From contig NZ_AP024643.1 of assembly GCF_019977195.1 (NCBI RefSeq), forward strand, positions 682,001-746,000: a stretch of DNA of 64,000 bases, in the 5' to 3' direction. The notes beneath the pieces are model-generated. The model searched no databases. It was not told the DNA's origin and was given only the letters and a program-made list of their open reading frames with translations. Each line of letters starts with the position of its first letter. Position 1 is the stretch's first letter. Of this stretch, positions 49,697 to 58,003 are shown one piece after another. The DNA is from Arthrobacter sp. StoSoilA2 (lineage in GTDB: Bacteria; Actinomycetota; Actinomycetes; Actinomycetales; Micrococcaceae). Position numbers and translations under genes: made by a program.

Positions 49697-51034
49697 TTAG
49701 TGGAACTGGCCTTCTTCGGTGGATCCCACCAGGGCCAGGGTGGATGCGTTCGGGTTGAGCGCGGTGGCGATGTCGTCGAAGTAGCCGGTGCCGACTTCGC
49801 GCTGGTGCTTGGTGGCGGTGTAGCCGCGGGACTCGGAGGCGAATTCCTTCTCCTGGAGTTCGACGTAGGCGCTCATGCCTTCACGGGCGTAGCCGTGGGC
49901 GAGGTCGAACATCGAGTAGTTCAGGGCGTGGAAGCCGGCCAGGGTGATGAACTGGAACGTGAAGCCCATGGCACCGAGTTCGCGCTGGAACTTGGCAATG
50001 GTGGTGTCGTCCAGGTGCTTGCGCCAGTTGAAGGACGGGGAGCAGTTGTAGGAAAGCATCTGGTCCGGGAACTCGGCCTTGACCGACTCGGCGAACTTGC
50101 GTGCCAACTCCAGGTCCGGGGTGCCGGTCTCCATCCAAATGAGGTCGGAGTACGGCGCGTAGGCCTTGGCGCGGGCGATGCACGGTTCGATGCCGTTGCG
50201 GACCTTGTAGAAGCCCTCGGCGGTACGAACCGGCTGTCCCCCTTCGCGGAGGATGAATTCCTGGTCGCGCTCGTCGACGTCGGAGGTGATCAACGTTGCG
50301 GCTTCGGCGTCGGTGCGGGCGATGACGACGGTCGGGGTACCGGCGACGTCGGCTGCGAGGCGTGCTGCGTTGAGGGTCCGGATGTGCTGCTGGGTGGGGA
50401 TCAGGACCTTGCCGCCGAGGTGGCCGCACTTCTTTTCGGAGGCCAGCTGATCTTCCCAGTGAACGCCCGAGGCGCCGGCGGTGATCATGGACTTCATGAG
50501 TTCGTAGGCGTTGAGCGGGCCACCGAAGCCGGCTTCGGCGTCGGCGACGATCGGAACCAACCAGTCCTCAACAGTCTTGACGCCCTCGGCATATTCGATC
50601 TGGTCTGCGCGAAGCAGGGCGTTGTTGATGCGGCGGACAACCTGGGGGACCGAGTTGGCCGGGTAGAGGGACTGGTCCGGGTACGTCTGGCCCGAGAGGT
50701 TGGCGTCCGCGGCAACCTGCCAGCCGGAAAGATAGATGGCACGGAGCCCGGCCTTGACCTGCTGCACAGCCTGGTTGCCGGTCAGGGCACCCAGGGCGTT
50801 GGTGTAGCCGCCGGTGGGAGCTTCCTCGGTGAGCTGCTTCCACAGCTTCTCGGATCCGCGGCGTGCCAGGGTGTGCTCTTCAGAGACGCGACCGCGGAGG
50901 CGGACGACGTCGGTGGCCGAGTAATCACGGGTGACGCCTTCCCAACGCGGGTTGGCGGACCACTCAAGCTCCAGCGCTGCTGCCTGCTGCTCTGCAGTCT
51001 GTGCGGACTCTGCTGGTTCAAATGATGCGGTCAT
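49697..51034 (-). CDS. aceA: Isocitrate lyase
   Basis: A 445-residue isocitrate lyase that splits isocitrate into succinate and glyoxylate. The catalytic loop KKCGH is at residues 201-205 with the active Cys203. Other family segments are PIVADAEAGFGGPLNAYELM, WMETGTPDLELA and LSYNCSPSFNWRKHL. First gene of the glyoxylate-shunt pair, divergent from the RamB-type regulator. Confidence 0.96.
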   Translation of the reverse strand: MTASFEPAESAQTAEQQAAALELEWSANPRWEGVTRDYSATDVVRLRGRVSEEHTLARRGSEKLWKQLTEEAPTGGYTNALGALTGNQAVQQVKAGLRAIYLSGWQVAADANLSGQTYPDQSLYPANSVPQVVRRINNALLRADQIEYAEGVKTVEDWLVPIVADAEAGFGGPLNAYELMKSMITAGASGVHWEDQLASEKKCGHLGGKVLIPTQQHIRTLNAARLAADVAGTPTVVIARTDAEAATLITSDVDERDQEFILREGGQPVRTAEGFYKVRNGIEPCIARAKAYAPYSDLIWMETGTPDLELARKFAESVKAEFPDQMLSYNCSPSFNWRKHLDDTTIAKFQRELGAMGFTFQFITLAGFHALNYSMFDLAHGYAREGMSAYVELQEKEFASESRGYTATKHQREVGTGYFDDIATALNPNASTLALVGSTEEGQFH

Positions 51035-51132
51035 TGCATGTCTCCTTGATGGTGCCCGGGCCGGCCTCCGCTGCGTCTTTGCGGCGTCGGCCGGCTTACC
51101 GGGGGTCTGTGTTTCTTTTCGTGAGACCTACT

Positions 51133-51145
51133 TTTCTGCACTTTC
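51133..51145. promoter_or_regulatory. Possible RamB site in the aceA/ramB intergenic region
   Basis: TTTCTGCACTTTC (complement GAAAGTGCAGAAA) resembles the A/T-rich RamB box known from Corynebacterium. A related GGAAAG-type segment follows near 51171. It lies between the divergent aceA and ramB starts. The match is by eye only. Confidence 0.35.
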
Positions 51146-51205
51146 AATAGCCTTTCTAGGGGAAAACTATGGAAAGAAACGCAGTTCTTCGCGTATTCTC
51201 AAGAA

Positions 51206-52693
51206 ATGTCGCCTGTGAGCTGGAACCGCGAAGTCGCGTCGCCGTCGTCGTCCCCTACGTCCCCCGAACTGGACGTCATCAGCCTTGGCCGCCGCGTGCG
51301 CCACTTGCGCAAGCAGGCCGGCCTGACGCTGGACGACTTGAGTGCCGCCGTCGGGACCGCGCCCAGCCAGTTGAGCCTGATCGAAAACGGCAAGCGCGAG
51401 CCCAAACTCGGGCTGCTGCAGTCGCTGGCAAGCTCGCTTAATGTGAGCATCGACCAGCTGCTCGGTGCCGAGCCGCCGAGCCGTCGAGCGGCCTTGGAGA
51501 TCGAGCTGGAACGGTACCAGCGCGGACCCCTTTATGAGTCGCTGAACCTGCCCAAAATCCGCATCAGCTCGCGGCTTCCGCTGGATGTGCTGGAGTCGCA
51601 GGTTGGGCTGCTTCAGGAGCTCGAACGCAAACTTAACGAGCAGGTTGCGACGCCGGAAGAAGCCCGCCGCGCGAACGGCGAGTTGCGTGCCATGATGCGT
51701 GAGCGCGGCAACTATTTCCCCGAGTATGAGGCCGAGGCGCAGAAGGTCCTCAAAGGGGTCGGCTACACCACCGGGCCGCTGAGCCAGCACGTCATTGCGG
51801 ACATCGCCGAGAACCTCGGATTCACCCTCCACCACGTAGGTGATTTGCCCCATTCCACGCGCTCCGTGACGGATTTGAAGAACCGCAGAATTTATCTAAC
51901 GCAGAACCAGCGGCAGGATCACGACCCGCGTTCAGTGCTCCTGCAGGCGCTTGGCCACTACGTCCTGGGGCACGAGACTCCACGCAACTACGGCGATTTC
52001 CTGGCCCAGCGCGTGGCCACCAACTATTTCGCTGCTGCGCTGCTCCTGCCGGAGCATGCCACCGTTGAGTTCCTCCAAAAGGCCAAGGCCGCCAAGGAAA
52101 TCGCCGTGGAAGACATCCGCGACGCCTTCGCTGTGTCCTATGAGACCGCTGCGCACCGCTTCACCAACCTGGCCACCAAGCACCTCGGCATCACCACACA
52201 CTTCCAGAAGACCCACCAGAGCGGCATCATCTACAAGGCCTACGAGAACGACGGCGTGACCTTTCCACAGGACCACACGGGCGCCATCGAAGGTCAGCCG
52301 TCGTGCAAGGCCTGGACGTCGCGGGCAGTGTTCGACGTGCCGGACAAGTTCAGCGCATACAGCCAATACACGGACACGCCTTCGGGTACCTACTGGTGCA
52401 CGGCCCGCACAGAGCGTTCGGCCAGTGGCGAATTCTCGCTGAGCATCGGCGTGCCGTACCAGCATGTGAAGTGGTTCCGTGGGCGCGAGACGACTGCCCG
52501 GGCAACCTCGACCTGCCCGGATCCGAACTGCTGCAAGCGGCCCCCGGCGTCCCTGGCCAACGAGTGGGCCGGCAATGCGTGGCCCTCCGCCCGCGCCCAC
52601 TCACACTTGCTCGCCGCCATGCCGCCCGGCGCGTTCCCTGGCGTGGACGAGACCGAGGTGTACAGCTTCCTGGCGGCGCACTCGGCGCGCTAA
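51206..52693 (+). CDS. ramB: RamB-type short-chain fatty acyl regulator (XRE + IrrE-like domain)
   Basis: A 495-residue regulator. Residues about 30-90 form an XRE helix-turn-helix (LTLDDLSAAVGTAPSQLSLI then ENGKREPKLGLLQSL). The middle has an IrrE/ImmA-like segment with the metallopeptidase-style motif LGHYVLGHE near residue 250, and the C-terminus is the cysteine-containing RamB/ScfR domain (YWCTARTERSASGEFSLSIG). In Corynebacterium RamB represses glyoxylate-cycle genes, and here the gene is divergent from aceA. No ribosome site precedes ATG 51206, so the mRNA may be leaderless. Confidence 0.88.
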   Translation: MSPVSWNREVASPSSSPTSPELDVISLGRRVRHLRKQAGLTLDDLSAAVGTAPSQLSLIENGKREPKLGLLQSLASSLNVSIDQLLGAEPPSRRAALEIELERYQRGPLYESLNLPKIRISSRLPLDVLESQVGLLQELERKLNEQVATPEEARRANGELRAMMRERGNYFPEYEAEAQKVLKGVGYTTGPLSQHVIADIAENLGFTLHHVGDLPHSTRSVTDLKNRRIYLTQNQRQDHDPRSVLLQALGHYVLGHETPRNYGDFLAQRVATNYFAAALLLPEHATVEFLQKAKAAKEIAVEDIRDAFAVSYETAAHRFTNLATKHLGITTHFQKTHQSGIIYKAYENDGVTFPQDHTGAIEGQPSCKAWTSRAVFDVPDKFSAYSQYTDTPSGTYWCTARTERSASGEFSLSIGVPYQHVKWFRGRETTARATSTCPDPNCCKRPPASLANEWAGNAWPSARAHSHLLAAMPPGAFPGVDETEVYSFLAAHSAR

Positions 52694-52696
52694 CCC

Positions 52697-52806
52697 GATG
52701 CTCGCTCACTTCCTAACTGCTTTTCCGTGATGCTCGCTCACCTCCTGACCGTTTTTCCGTGATGCTCGCTCACTTCCTGACCGTTTTTCCGTGATGCTCG
52801 CTCACA
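52697..52806 (+). repeat. 32-bp tandem repeat array A (plus orientation)
   Basis: Three full 32-base units (52697-52728, 52729-52760, 52761-52792) and a fourth partial one. Each contains GATGCTCGCTCACTTCCTGA followed by a T-rich CCGTTTTTCCGT. The units are contiguous with no spacers. The same family, inverted, lies at 54211-54293 after the serpin gene. Confidence 0.88.
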
Positions 52807-52887
52807 TTCCGGCCACATTCGGCAATCCCTCTCTCAGATCGCGTGAGTTCCGAAGGCAAAGCGTGCAGCATGTGAGGAGAACACCAA

Positions 52888-54204
52888 ATGGGGGGGATCG
52901 GCATGTATCGAGTTCGGAAAGTCGTCGCGGTAGTAGCGGCAGCGATGTTGGCGAGCGGTTCGGCGACAATCAGTGCCTGCGCGCCGCAACCAGCCGACGT
53001 CGGGCTCTTAAAGGCCGACGGCGTTACGCGGGTTTCGGTCCAAGCGGCGGAATACCCTGCCCAACGCGAGGCGCTGAATGCCTCTGCGCGCAAGCTCGGC
53101 GCGATACTGCTCGCGGACGGAGGGGATGCCGCGAACGGGAACGTTGTTTCGTCGCCCGCCAGCCTGTTGTTCGCGCTCGGCATGCTGCGAGCCGGAGCAT
53201 CCGGTGAAACGGCCGCTGAGATGGATTCAGTCCTGGCGTTGCCCATCGAGGGTCGCGACGAAGCCATGAACGCCGTACTCGCGGCGCTGGAAAAGTATGA
53301 CGGCGACCCCGGAAGCGTGGACGAGGACGACCCGCCACGCAAACCCGTCATGCACGCAGCCAACGGACTGTTCGTCGACAAGGGCATCCCCACCGGAAAG
53401 GACTTTCTGGCCACGCTCGCAAAGCACTATGGCACGGGTGTGTACCCGGTGTCCTTCCAGGATGAGGCGGCGACCAAACCTGCCATCGACCAGTGGGTAA
53501 GCATGAACACGGGCGGGAGGATCAAGGAAGCACCCGCAAAGTACGATCCCGATAACACCTTCAGTCTGCTCAACGCGCTCTACTTCGCCGCGGCTTGGCA
53601 GACGCCCTTCGATGCCAACGACACGTCGGAGGGGCCCTTCACCAAAGCCGGCGGAGAACAGATTTCCGTCCCCACCATGCACGCTGCCGTCAACATGGCC
53701 TACGCCGAAGGCACCGGGTGGAAAGCCGTGGACTTGCCTTACGCTGAAGGTTTCGTCATGCGGCTGGTACTGCCCGACGGCGGTACTCCGGGTTCCGAAA
53801 GTCCGGCTGCGGTTTCGCCGGAGGTGCTTTCGGACGCGGCAGCACGGTTGGGACGCGCGGCGCAGGACATGGTCCGGATCAGCCTGCCTAAGTGGGACCA
53901 CAAAACCACGTTCGACCTGCGAAAGGTCTTCGAAACGCTCGGACTCAAGGAGACCCTCGCCACGGACACGGATTTCGATGTGATCCAACAGGGCATGAAA
54001 CTGACGCAGGCGGCGCAAGCAGCCAACATTACCGTTGCCGAAAAGGGAACCATCGCATCCGCGGTGACCCAGATCAACGCCAAAGACTCCGCAGCCATGA
54101 TTCCGGATCGTGAAATCGTCCTTGACCACCCGTTCCACTACGAGATTGTGCATGTGGAGACCGGTATGCCGTTGTTCACGGGTTGGGTTGCTGATCCACG
54201 CTGA
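52888..54204 (+). CDS. Serpin-family serine protease inhibitor, predicted lipoprotein
   Basis: A 438-residue serpin. The N-terminus is a signal with lipobox-like ISAC at Cys31, so the protein is likely anchored outside the membrane. Serpin landmarks are VVSSPASLLFALGMLRAGA, LLNALYFAAAWQTPFD, FVMRLVLPDGG, and the C-terminal DHPFHYEIVHVETGMPLFTG. The reactive-loop hinge EKGTIASAVT has the small residues of inhibitory serpins. By alignment to alpha-1-antitrypsin the scissile bond lies near KDSAAM; the loop is about three residues longer, so P1 is uncertain. ATG 52888 (AGGAG upstream) or ATG 52903 are possible starts. Confidence 0.9.
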   Translation: MGGIGMYRVRKVVAVVAAAMLASGSATISACAPQPADVGLLKADGVTRVSVQAAEYPAQREALNASARKLGAILLADGGDAANGNVVSSPASLLFALGMLRAGASGETAAEMDSVLALPIEGRDEAMNAVLAALEKYDGDPGSVDEDDPPRKPVMHAANGLFVDKGIPTGKDFLATLAKHYGTGVYPVSFQDEAATKPAIDQWVSMNTGGRIKEAPAKYDPDNTFSLLNALYFAAAWQTPFDANDTSEGPFTKAGGEQISVPTMHAAVNMAYAEGTGWKAVDLPYAEGFVMRLVLPDGGTPGSESPAAVSPEVLSDAAARLGRAAQDMVRISLPKWDHKTTFDLRKVFETLGLKETLATDTDFDVIQQGMKLTQAAQAANITVAEKGTIASAVTQINAKDSAAMIPDREIVLDHPFHYEIVHVETGMPLFTGWVADPR

Positions 54205-54210
54205 GGGACG

Positions 54211-54293
54211 GGAAGTGAGAGAGCGATGGGGAAACGCTTCAGGAAGTGAGAGAGCGATGGGGGAAACGCGTCGGGAAGTGAGAGAGCGTTAAG
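54211..54293 (-). repeat. 32-bp tandem repeat array B (minus orientation)
   Basis: Units begin at 54211, 54242 and 54274 (31 and 32 bases apart; the third is partial) with GGAAGTGAGAGAGCGATGGG. The reverse complement, CTCTCTCACTTCCTGAAGCG, matches array A. It lies between the convergent serpin and TetR genes. Confidence 0.85.
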
Positions 54294-54935
54294 CTAGCGA
54301 ACCAGCCGTCCCACCAGCACTGCCGCAGCCTCAACGACGTCGTCCGCCTCCCGTTTGGACGAACTCAAGGCGACCTCGTTCCCGGCCAGAGTGACGATGT
54401 CGGTGATGACCGCGACCGTGAGCTTTCCCAGAGTGTCATCGCTGGCTCCCAGCAGCACGGAATTTTGCCGAACCCACTCGCGTCCACGTTCGCGCCGCAG
54501 TACCTCGAACCCAGGGGGAGTATCACCTTCTATGAAGACCCGCTCCAGGTCCCGGTGTTTCCAGGTGTAGTCGAAGTAGCTGCGGCTGCCCACGTTGAAC
54601 AGGGCCAGCGGATCGTTCTCGCCTGACTTCCTGGCCTTTGCTACAGCCGCGGCGACGAGCCTTTCATGTTCGTTCTGATAGTCATCCCAGAGTGCCAGGA
54701 AGAGTTCGGTCTTGCCCCCGAAGTGGTGATACAGGCTGCCGACGCTTGACCCGGAACGGGCCACGACGTCCGAAACGCTGGCGTCGGTGAAGCCGTGCTC
54801 GCAGAAAACGTCCCTCGCCGCATCCAGGAGGTTTCGTCGGGTGGCGGCTGTCCGGGTCCATTGCCACGAGCCAGCATGGACTGCCGCGTTGGATGTTTTC
54901 CGAACCAAGGATGCTCCCTTCGCTGACAAGGACAT
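54294..54935 (-). CDS. TetR-family transcriptional regulator
   Basis: A 213-residue TetR repressor, unrelated to the pair at 958 and 30977. The helix-turn-helix is ASVSDVVARSGSSVGSLYHH then FGGKTELFLALWDDY. The upstream divergent region contains a TAGAA-GCTCG-TTCTA dyad (55039-55053) that could be its operator. The neighbour on the other side of that region is the membrane cytochrome b gene, its possible target. Confidence 0.9.
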   Translation of the reverse strand: MSLSAKGASLVRKTSNAAVHAGSWQWTRTAATRRNLLDAARDVFCEHGFTDASVSDVVARSGSSVGSLYHHFGGKTELFLALWDDYQNEHERLVAAAVAKARKSGENDPLALFNVGSRSYFDYTWKHRDLERVFIEGDTPPGFEVLRRERGREWVRQNSVLLGASDDTLGKLTVAVITDIVTLAGNEVALSSSKREADDVVEAAAVLVGRLVR

Positions 54936-55007
54936 TGCCGGAGTGTCGTCGGGCTTCTTTCTGGAATCGTACCTTCACCAATCTGAAACTTTAAGCAATC
55001 AAACCCC

Positions 55008-55053
55008 TTGACCGTCAATCAACTAAAGGAAACAATCTTAGAAGCTCGTTCTA
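55008..55053 (+). promoter_or_regulatory. Possible promoter and TetR operator before the cytochrome b gene
   Basis: TTGACC (55008-55013) and AACAAT (55031-55036) are spaced by 17 bases, an acceptable sigma-70-type pair. A dyad TAGAA-GCTCG-TTCTA follows directly at 55039-55053. The cytochrome gene starts about 160 bases downstream. Confidence 0.35.
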
Positions 55054-55213
55054 GAAATATGTGTTGCGGTATGTATCCGAATGCTGCGATTTTTGACGTC
55101 AAACGCCTCGAAACCCGGGTGCCGTTTTTACCGTCGCGCTGCAACTGGTTGAATCGCTATGAGAGAGCGCCAACTGGTCGCACGCCAAACAAGCCAGAGA
55201 GGAACGCGGCCTG

Positions 55214-56143
55214 ATGTCCGTTTCAAGCAAGTCGTCCGGGATCACGTCGAACAGGTGGTTCAAGCCCGTCGTCGTTACCGCCATAGCGTTGGTGGTGGCG
55301 CTGGTCCTGGTGCTCATCGCGCAGTGGCTGCGGACGCTGCAACCCGTCCAACAGTTCCTGGTGGACTTCCCTGGACATTCAGCGATCCCCGAAGGCACGC
55401 CCACAGGTTTCCCTGCCTGGCTCGGCTGGCAGCACTTCCTCAACATGTTCTTCCTGGTCCTGATCATCCGATCCGGCTGGCAGGTCCGCACCACCACGCG
55501 ACCCGCCGCGAACTGGACCCGGAACAACAAAGGCTTCATCAAGACGAAGAATCCGCCCACAAAGATCAGCCTGGATCTCTGGTTCCATCTCACGCTGGAT
55601 GCCTTGTGGGTGTTGAACGGCATCATTTTCATCGTCCTGCTGTTCGCGACCGGCCAATGGCTGCGGATCATCCCCACCGACTGGGACGTCTTCCCCAACG
55701 CTCTGTCTGCCGCCTTGCAGTACGCGTCGCTTAATTGGCCGGTTGAGAACGGCTGGAACAACTACAACAGCCTGCAGCTGCTGACGTACTTTGTCACCGT
55801 CTTCGTCGCCGCGCCGCTGGCAATCATCACCGGCCTCCGGATGTCCGGTGCGTGGCCGAAAAAGGCAGCGATCAACAAGTTCTACCCCATCGAGCTCGCC
55901 CGCCAGATCCACTTCCCGGTGATGATCTACTTTGTGGCGTTCGTGATCGTCCACGTCACCTTGGTCCTGGCCACCGGGGCCCTGAACAACCTGAACCATA
56001 TGTACGCCTCGAACAACGACTACAGCTGGTGGGGCTTCGGCATTTTCGCGGCCTCAATCGTCTTTACTGCGGCCGCCTGGTTCCTGGCCCGCCCGCTGTT
56101 CCTGCGTCCGATAGCCTCGCTCATGGGCAAGGTCTCGCGCTAG
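55214..56143 (+). CDS. Membrane cytochrome b/b561-type protein
   Basis: A 309-residue membrane protein with about five hydrophobic segments and histidines placed as heme ligands: LGWQHFLNMFF, LWFHLTLDALW, LARQIHFPVMIYF and FVIVHVTLVLATG. This resembles the b-type subunits that anchor hydrogenases, formate dehydrogenases or molybdopterin oxidoreductases. No catalytic partner gene is adjacent, which is unusual. The stop codon overlaps the stop of the convergent PdxK/ThiD gene. Confidence 0.8.
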   Translation: MSVSSKSSGITSNRWFKPVVVTAIALVVALVLVLIAQWLRTLQPVQQFLVDFPGHSAIPEGTPTGFPAWLGWQHFLNMFFLVLIIRSGWQVRTTTRPAANWTRNNKGFIKTKNPPTKISLDLWFHLTLDALWVLNGIIFIVLLFATGQWLRIIPTDWDVFPNALSAALQYASLNWPVENGWNNYNSLQLLTYFVTVFVAAPLAIITGLRMSGAWPKKAAINKFYPIELARQIHFPVMIYFVAFVIVHVTLVLATGALNNLNHMYASNNDYSWWGFGIFAASIVFTAAAWFLARPLFLRPIASLMGKVSR

Positions 56144-56973
56144 CGGGATCCGCCCTGCCACAGGGCATCAAACGGAGCACCCGACGCCACGCGGTTCGCA
56201 ATACCAGCGGTAACGAACGCCTTCGCGGTGCGGGCAGCTTCCAACGGCGTGGCACCCTTGGCCAGTTCAGCCGTCACCGCCGCAGCCAGGGAGCAGCCGG
56301 CACCGGACACGGCCACATCGCCAACCTTCGGAGCGCGCAGGACTTCCAACGTTTCGCCGTCGTAGTAAACGTCGACGGCGTCCGGGCCTTCCAGCCGCAC
56401 CCCACCTTTGGCGAGGACTGCTGCGCCGCTGATCTCGTGGATGCGAATGGCAGCGTCCTTCAGGCTTTCCTCATCGGTGATCTGAAGTCCGGACAGTGAT
56501 TCGGCCTCGAAATGGTTTGGTGTCACGAACGTCGCCAGAGGCAGGATCTGCGCTTTCAAGGCTTGGTCGGTATCCAAGGCGTGGCCAGGCTCCTGTCCTT
56601 TGCAGATCAGGACCGGGTCAAGGACCACGTTCGCGAAAACGCCATCGGCCAACGCCCGCTCAACAGTGCCGATGGTTGCCGGGCTCCCGAGCATGCCGAT
56701 CTTCACCGTATCCAGAACCGAAGGTGCGCCCGAAGCGGGACCATAGGCCGCCGTCGTCGCTTCCAATTGGTCCGCGATGACTTGCTGGTCAACCGGCACA
56801 AAGCGGTGGTTCCAATTGTCTTGGGGATCAAAGGAAACAATGCACGTGAGGTTCGCGATACCGAACACTCCCAGTTCCTGGAAGGTCTTGAGGTCGGCCT
56901 GCGCGCCGGCACCGCCGGTCGCTTCGGAGCCGGCGATGGTCAGTGCAATGGCAGGTGCAACGGCTGAAGTCAT
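56140..56973 (-). CDS. Pyridoxine / hydroxymethylpyrimidine kinase (PdxK/ThiD2 type)
   Basis: A 277-residue ribokinase-fold kinase. LTIAGSEATGGAGAQADLKT is the substrate-binding start and GAGCSLAAAVTAELAKG holds the anion hole and catalytic region. Segments FDPQDNWNHRFVPVD and LDPVLICKGQ, with GAGC in place of the GTGC usual in ThiD, resemble the Bacillus pyridoxal kinase PdxK rather than ThiD of thiamine synthesis. No thiamine genes are nearby, which supports vitamin B6 salvage, though both activities are possible. Confidence 0.85.
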   Translation of the reverse strand: MTSAVAPAIALTIAGSEATGGAGAQADLKTFQELGVFGIANLTCIVSFDPQDNWNHRFVPVDQQVIADQLEATTAAYGPASGAPSVLDTVKIGMLGSPATIGTVERALADGVFANVVLDPVLICKGQEPGHALDTDQALKAQILPLATFVTPNHFEAESLSGLQITDEESLKDAAIRIHEISGAAVLAKGGVRLEGPDAVDVYYDGETLEVLRAPKVGDVAVSGAGCSLAAAVTAELAKGATPLEAARTAKAFVTAGIANRVASGAPFDALWQGGSR

Positions 56974-57037
56974 GTCTTACATCTTGCCATTTGCGCGGTG
57001 GTGCCCCGATTTTTGGGGCACGGCGGCAGCGCGCGCG

Positions 57038-58003
57038 TTAGCCGTGAAGTGTCCGATAGGCGGTTTCGGCCGCCGGGTGAAGGGGCACGCCCGCGGTGTT
57101 TATGAGCGTCTCAGGGCTGAGGAATTGCACTCCGGTGCTCGTCTTCGGGACCAGTTCCTGAGCCCGTTGCACCAGCAGTTTCACGGACTCTGAAACCAGG
57201 TGGTCGGCCAGGTCGCTGCGGCACAGGAGCAGGTTGGCCACACCCACGGTCCACGTTGCAGAGGCGTCCCTGTAGCTCTTGGCGGGGATCAGGACACGGT
57301 CGTAGAACACGCCGTACTGTTCGCGCATGGCCTTGATGTGCTCGGATAGGTCGATCAGGCGGAGTCCGATTTCATTGGCCGTGGATGCGATGGCGGCGGT
57401 TGGCACGCCGCCGGACCAGAAGAGGGCATCGATGGAGCCATCGCGCAACGCTGCCAAGCCTTGGTTCAGCCCGAGATTCACCTGCTTGAGACCCATTCCC
57501 GCCGGTGCTGCGGAGATGATGCGCGGCACGGTCAGTGACGTTCCCGAGCCCACCTCGCCAACACCGGCCGTCTTCCCGGCCAGATCGGCGAAGGAGCGGA
57601 GGCCGCTGTCCTCGCGCACGATGCAATGAACATAGTTTTGGTACACCTTTCCGAGCGCCACAAGATTCCCGCCAGGCTGAGGGGTCGCTGCAGCCTGGGC
57701 AGCTGCGTCGGCAAGCGCGACGGCGAACGTCGCCTCGCCGGACAACACGCGCCGGATGTTCTCCAGGCTTCCGCCAGTGGTCAGCGGCACGGCCGTTTCG
57801 GCTACACCCTCGCGTTGGAGCAACTCCGCGAACAAGGTTGCGAACTCCAGGTAAAAGCCACCTGGTTCACCCCCGGCGACCGTTAGCTTTTGCGGCTTCT
57901 CGTCAGGGGTGCAGGAGGTGGATACCGGCAGCAGTACGCCAGCCAAACCAGCCGACAGCCCGGCTCTAAGAACTGCCCTTCTTGGCATGATCCTGCTACT
58001 CAT
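57038..58003 (-). CDS. TAXI-family substrate-binding lipoprotein (TRAP type)
   Basis: A 321-residue binding protein of the TAXI family of TRAP systems. The signal carries a twin arginine (MPRRAVLRAGLSAGL) and ends at VSTSC, a lipobox-like site. Mature segments GGEPGGFYLEFATLFAELLQ, TGGSLENIRRVLSGEATFAV, GEVGSGTSLTVPRIISAA and GSIDALFWSGGVP are typical. No TRAP membrane subunit is nearby. The start overlaps the sensor kinase stop by a few bases (ATG 58003; another ATG at 57988), so it is co-translated with the two-component system and may act as its external sensing partner. Confidence 0.86.
   Translation of the reverse strand: MSSRIMPRRAVLRAGLSAGLAGVLLPVSTSCTPDEKPQKLTVAGGEPGGFYLEFATLFAELLQREGVAETAVPLTTGGSLENIRRVLSGEATFAVALADAAAQAAATPQPGGNLVALGKVYQNYVHCIVREDSGLRSFADLAGKTAGVGEVGSGTSLTVPRIISAAPAGMGLKQVNLGLNQGLAALRDGSIDALFWSGGVPTAAIASTANEIGLRLIDLSEHIKAMREQYGVFYDRVLIPAKSYRDASATWTVGVANLLLCRSDLADHLVSESVKLLVQRAQELVPKTSTGVQFLSPETLINTAGVPLHPAAETAYRTLHG

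Noticed and set aside
48256..51025. Two long plus-strand frames over aceB and aceA (469 and 457 codons)
   Set aside because: Antisense shadows of malate synthase and isocitrate lyase, without recognisable domains.
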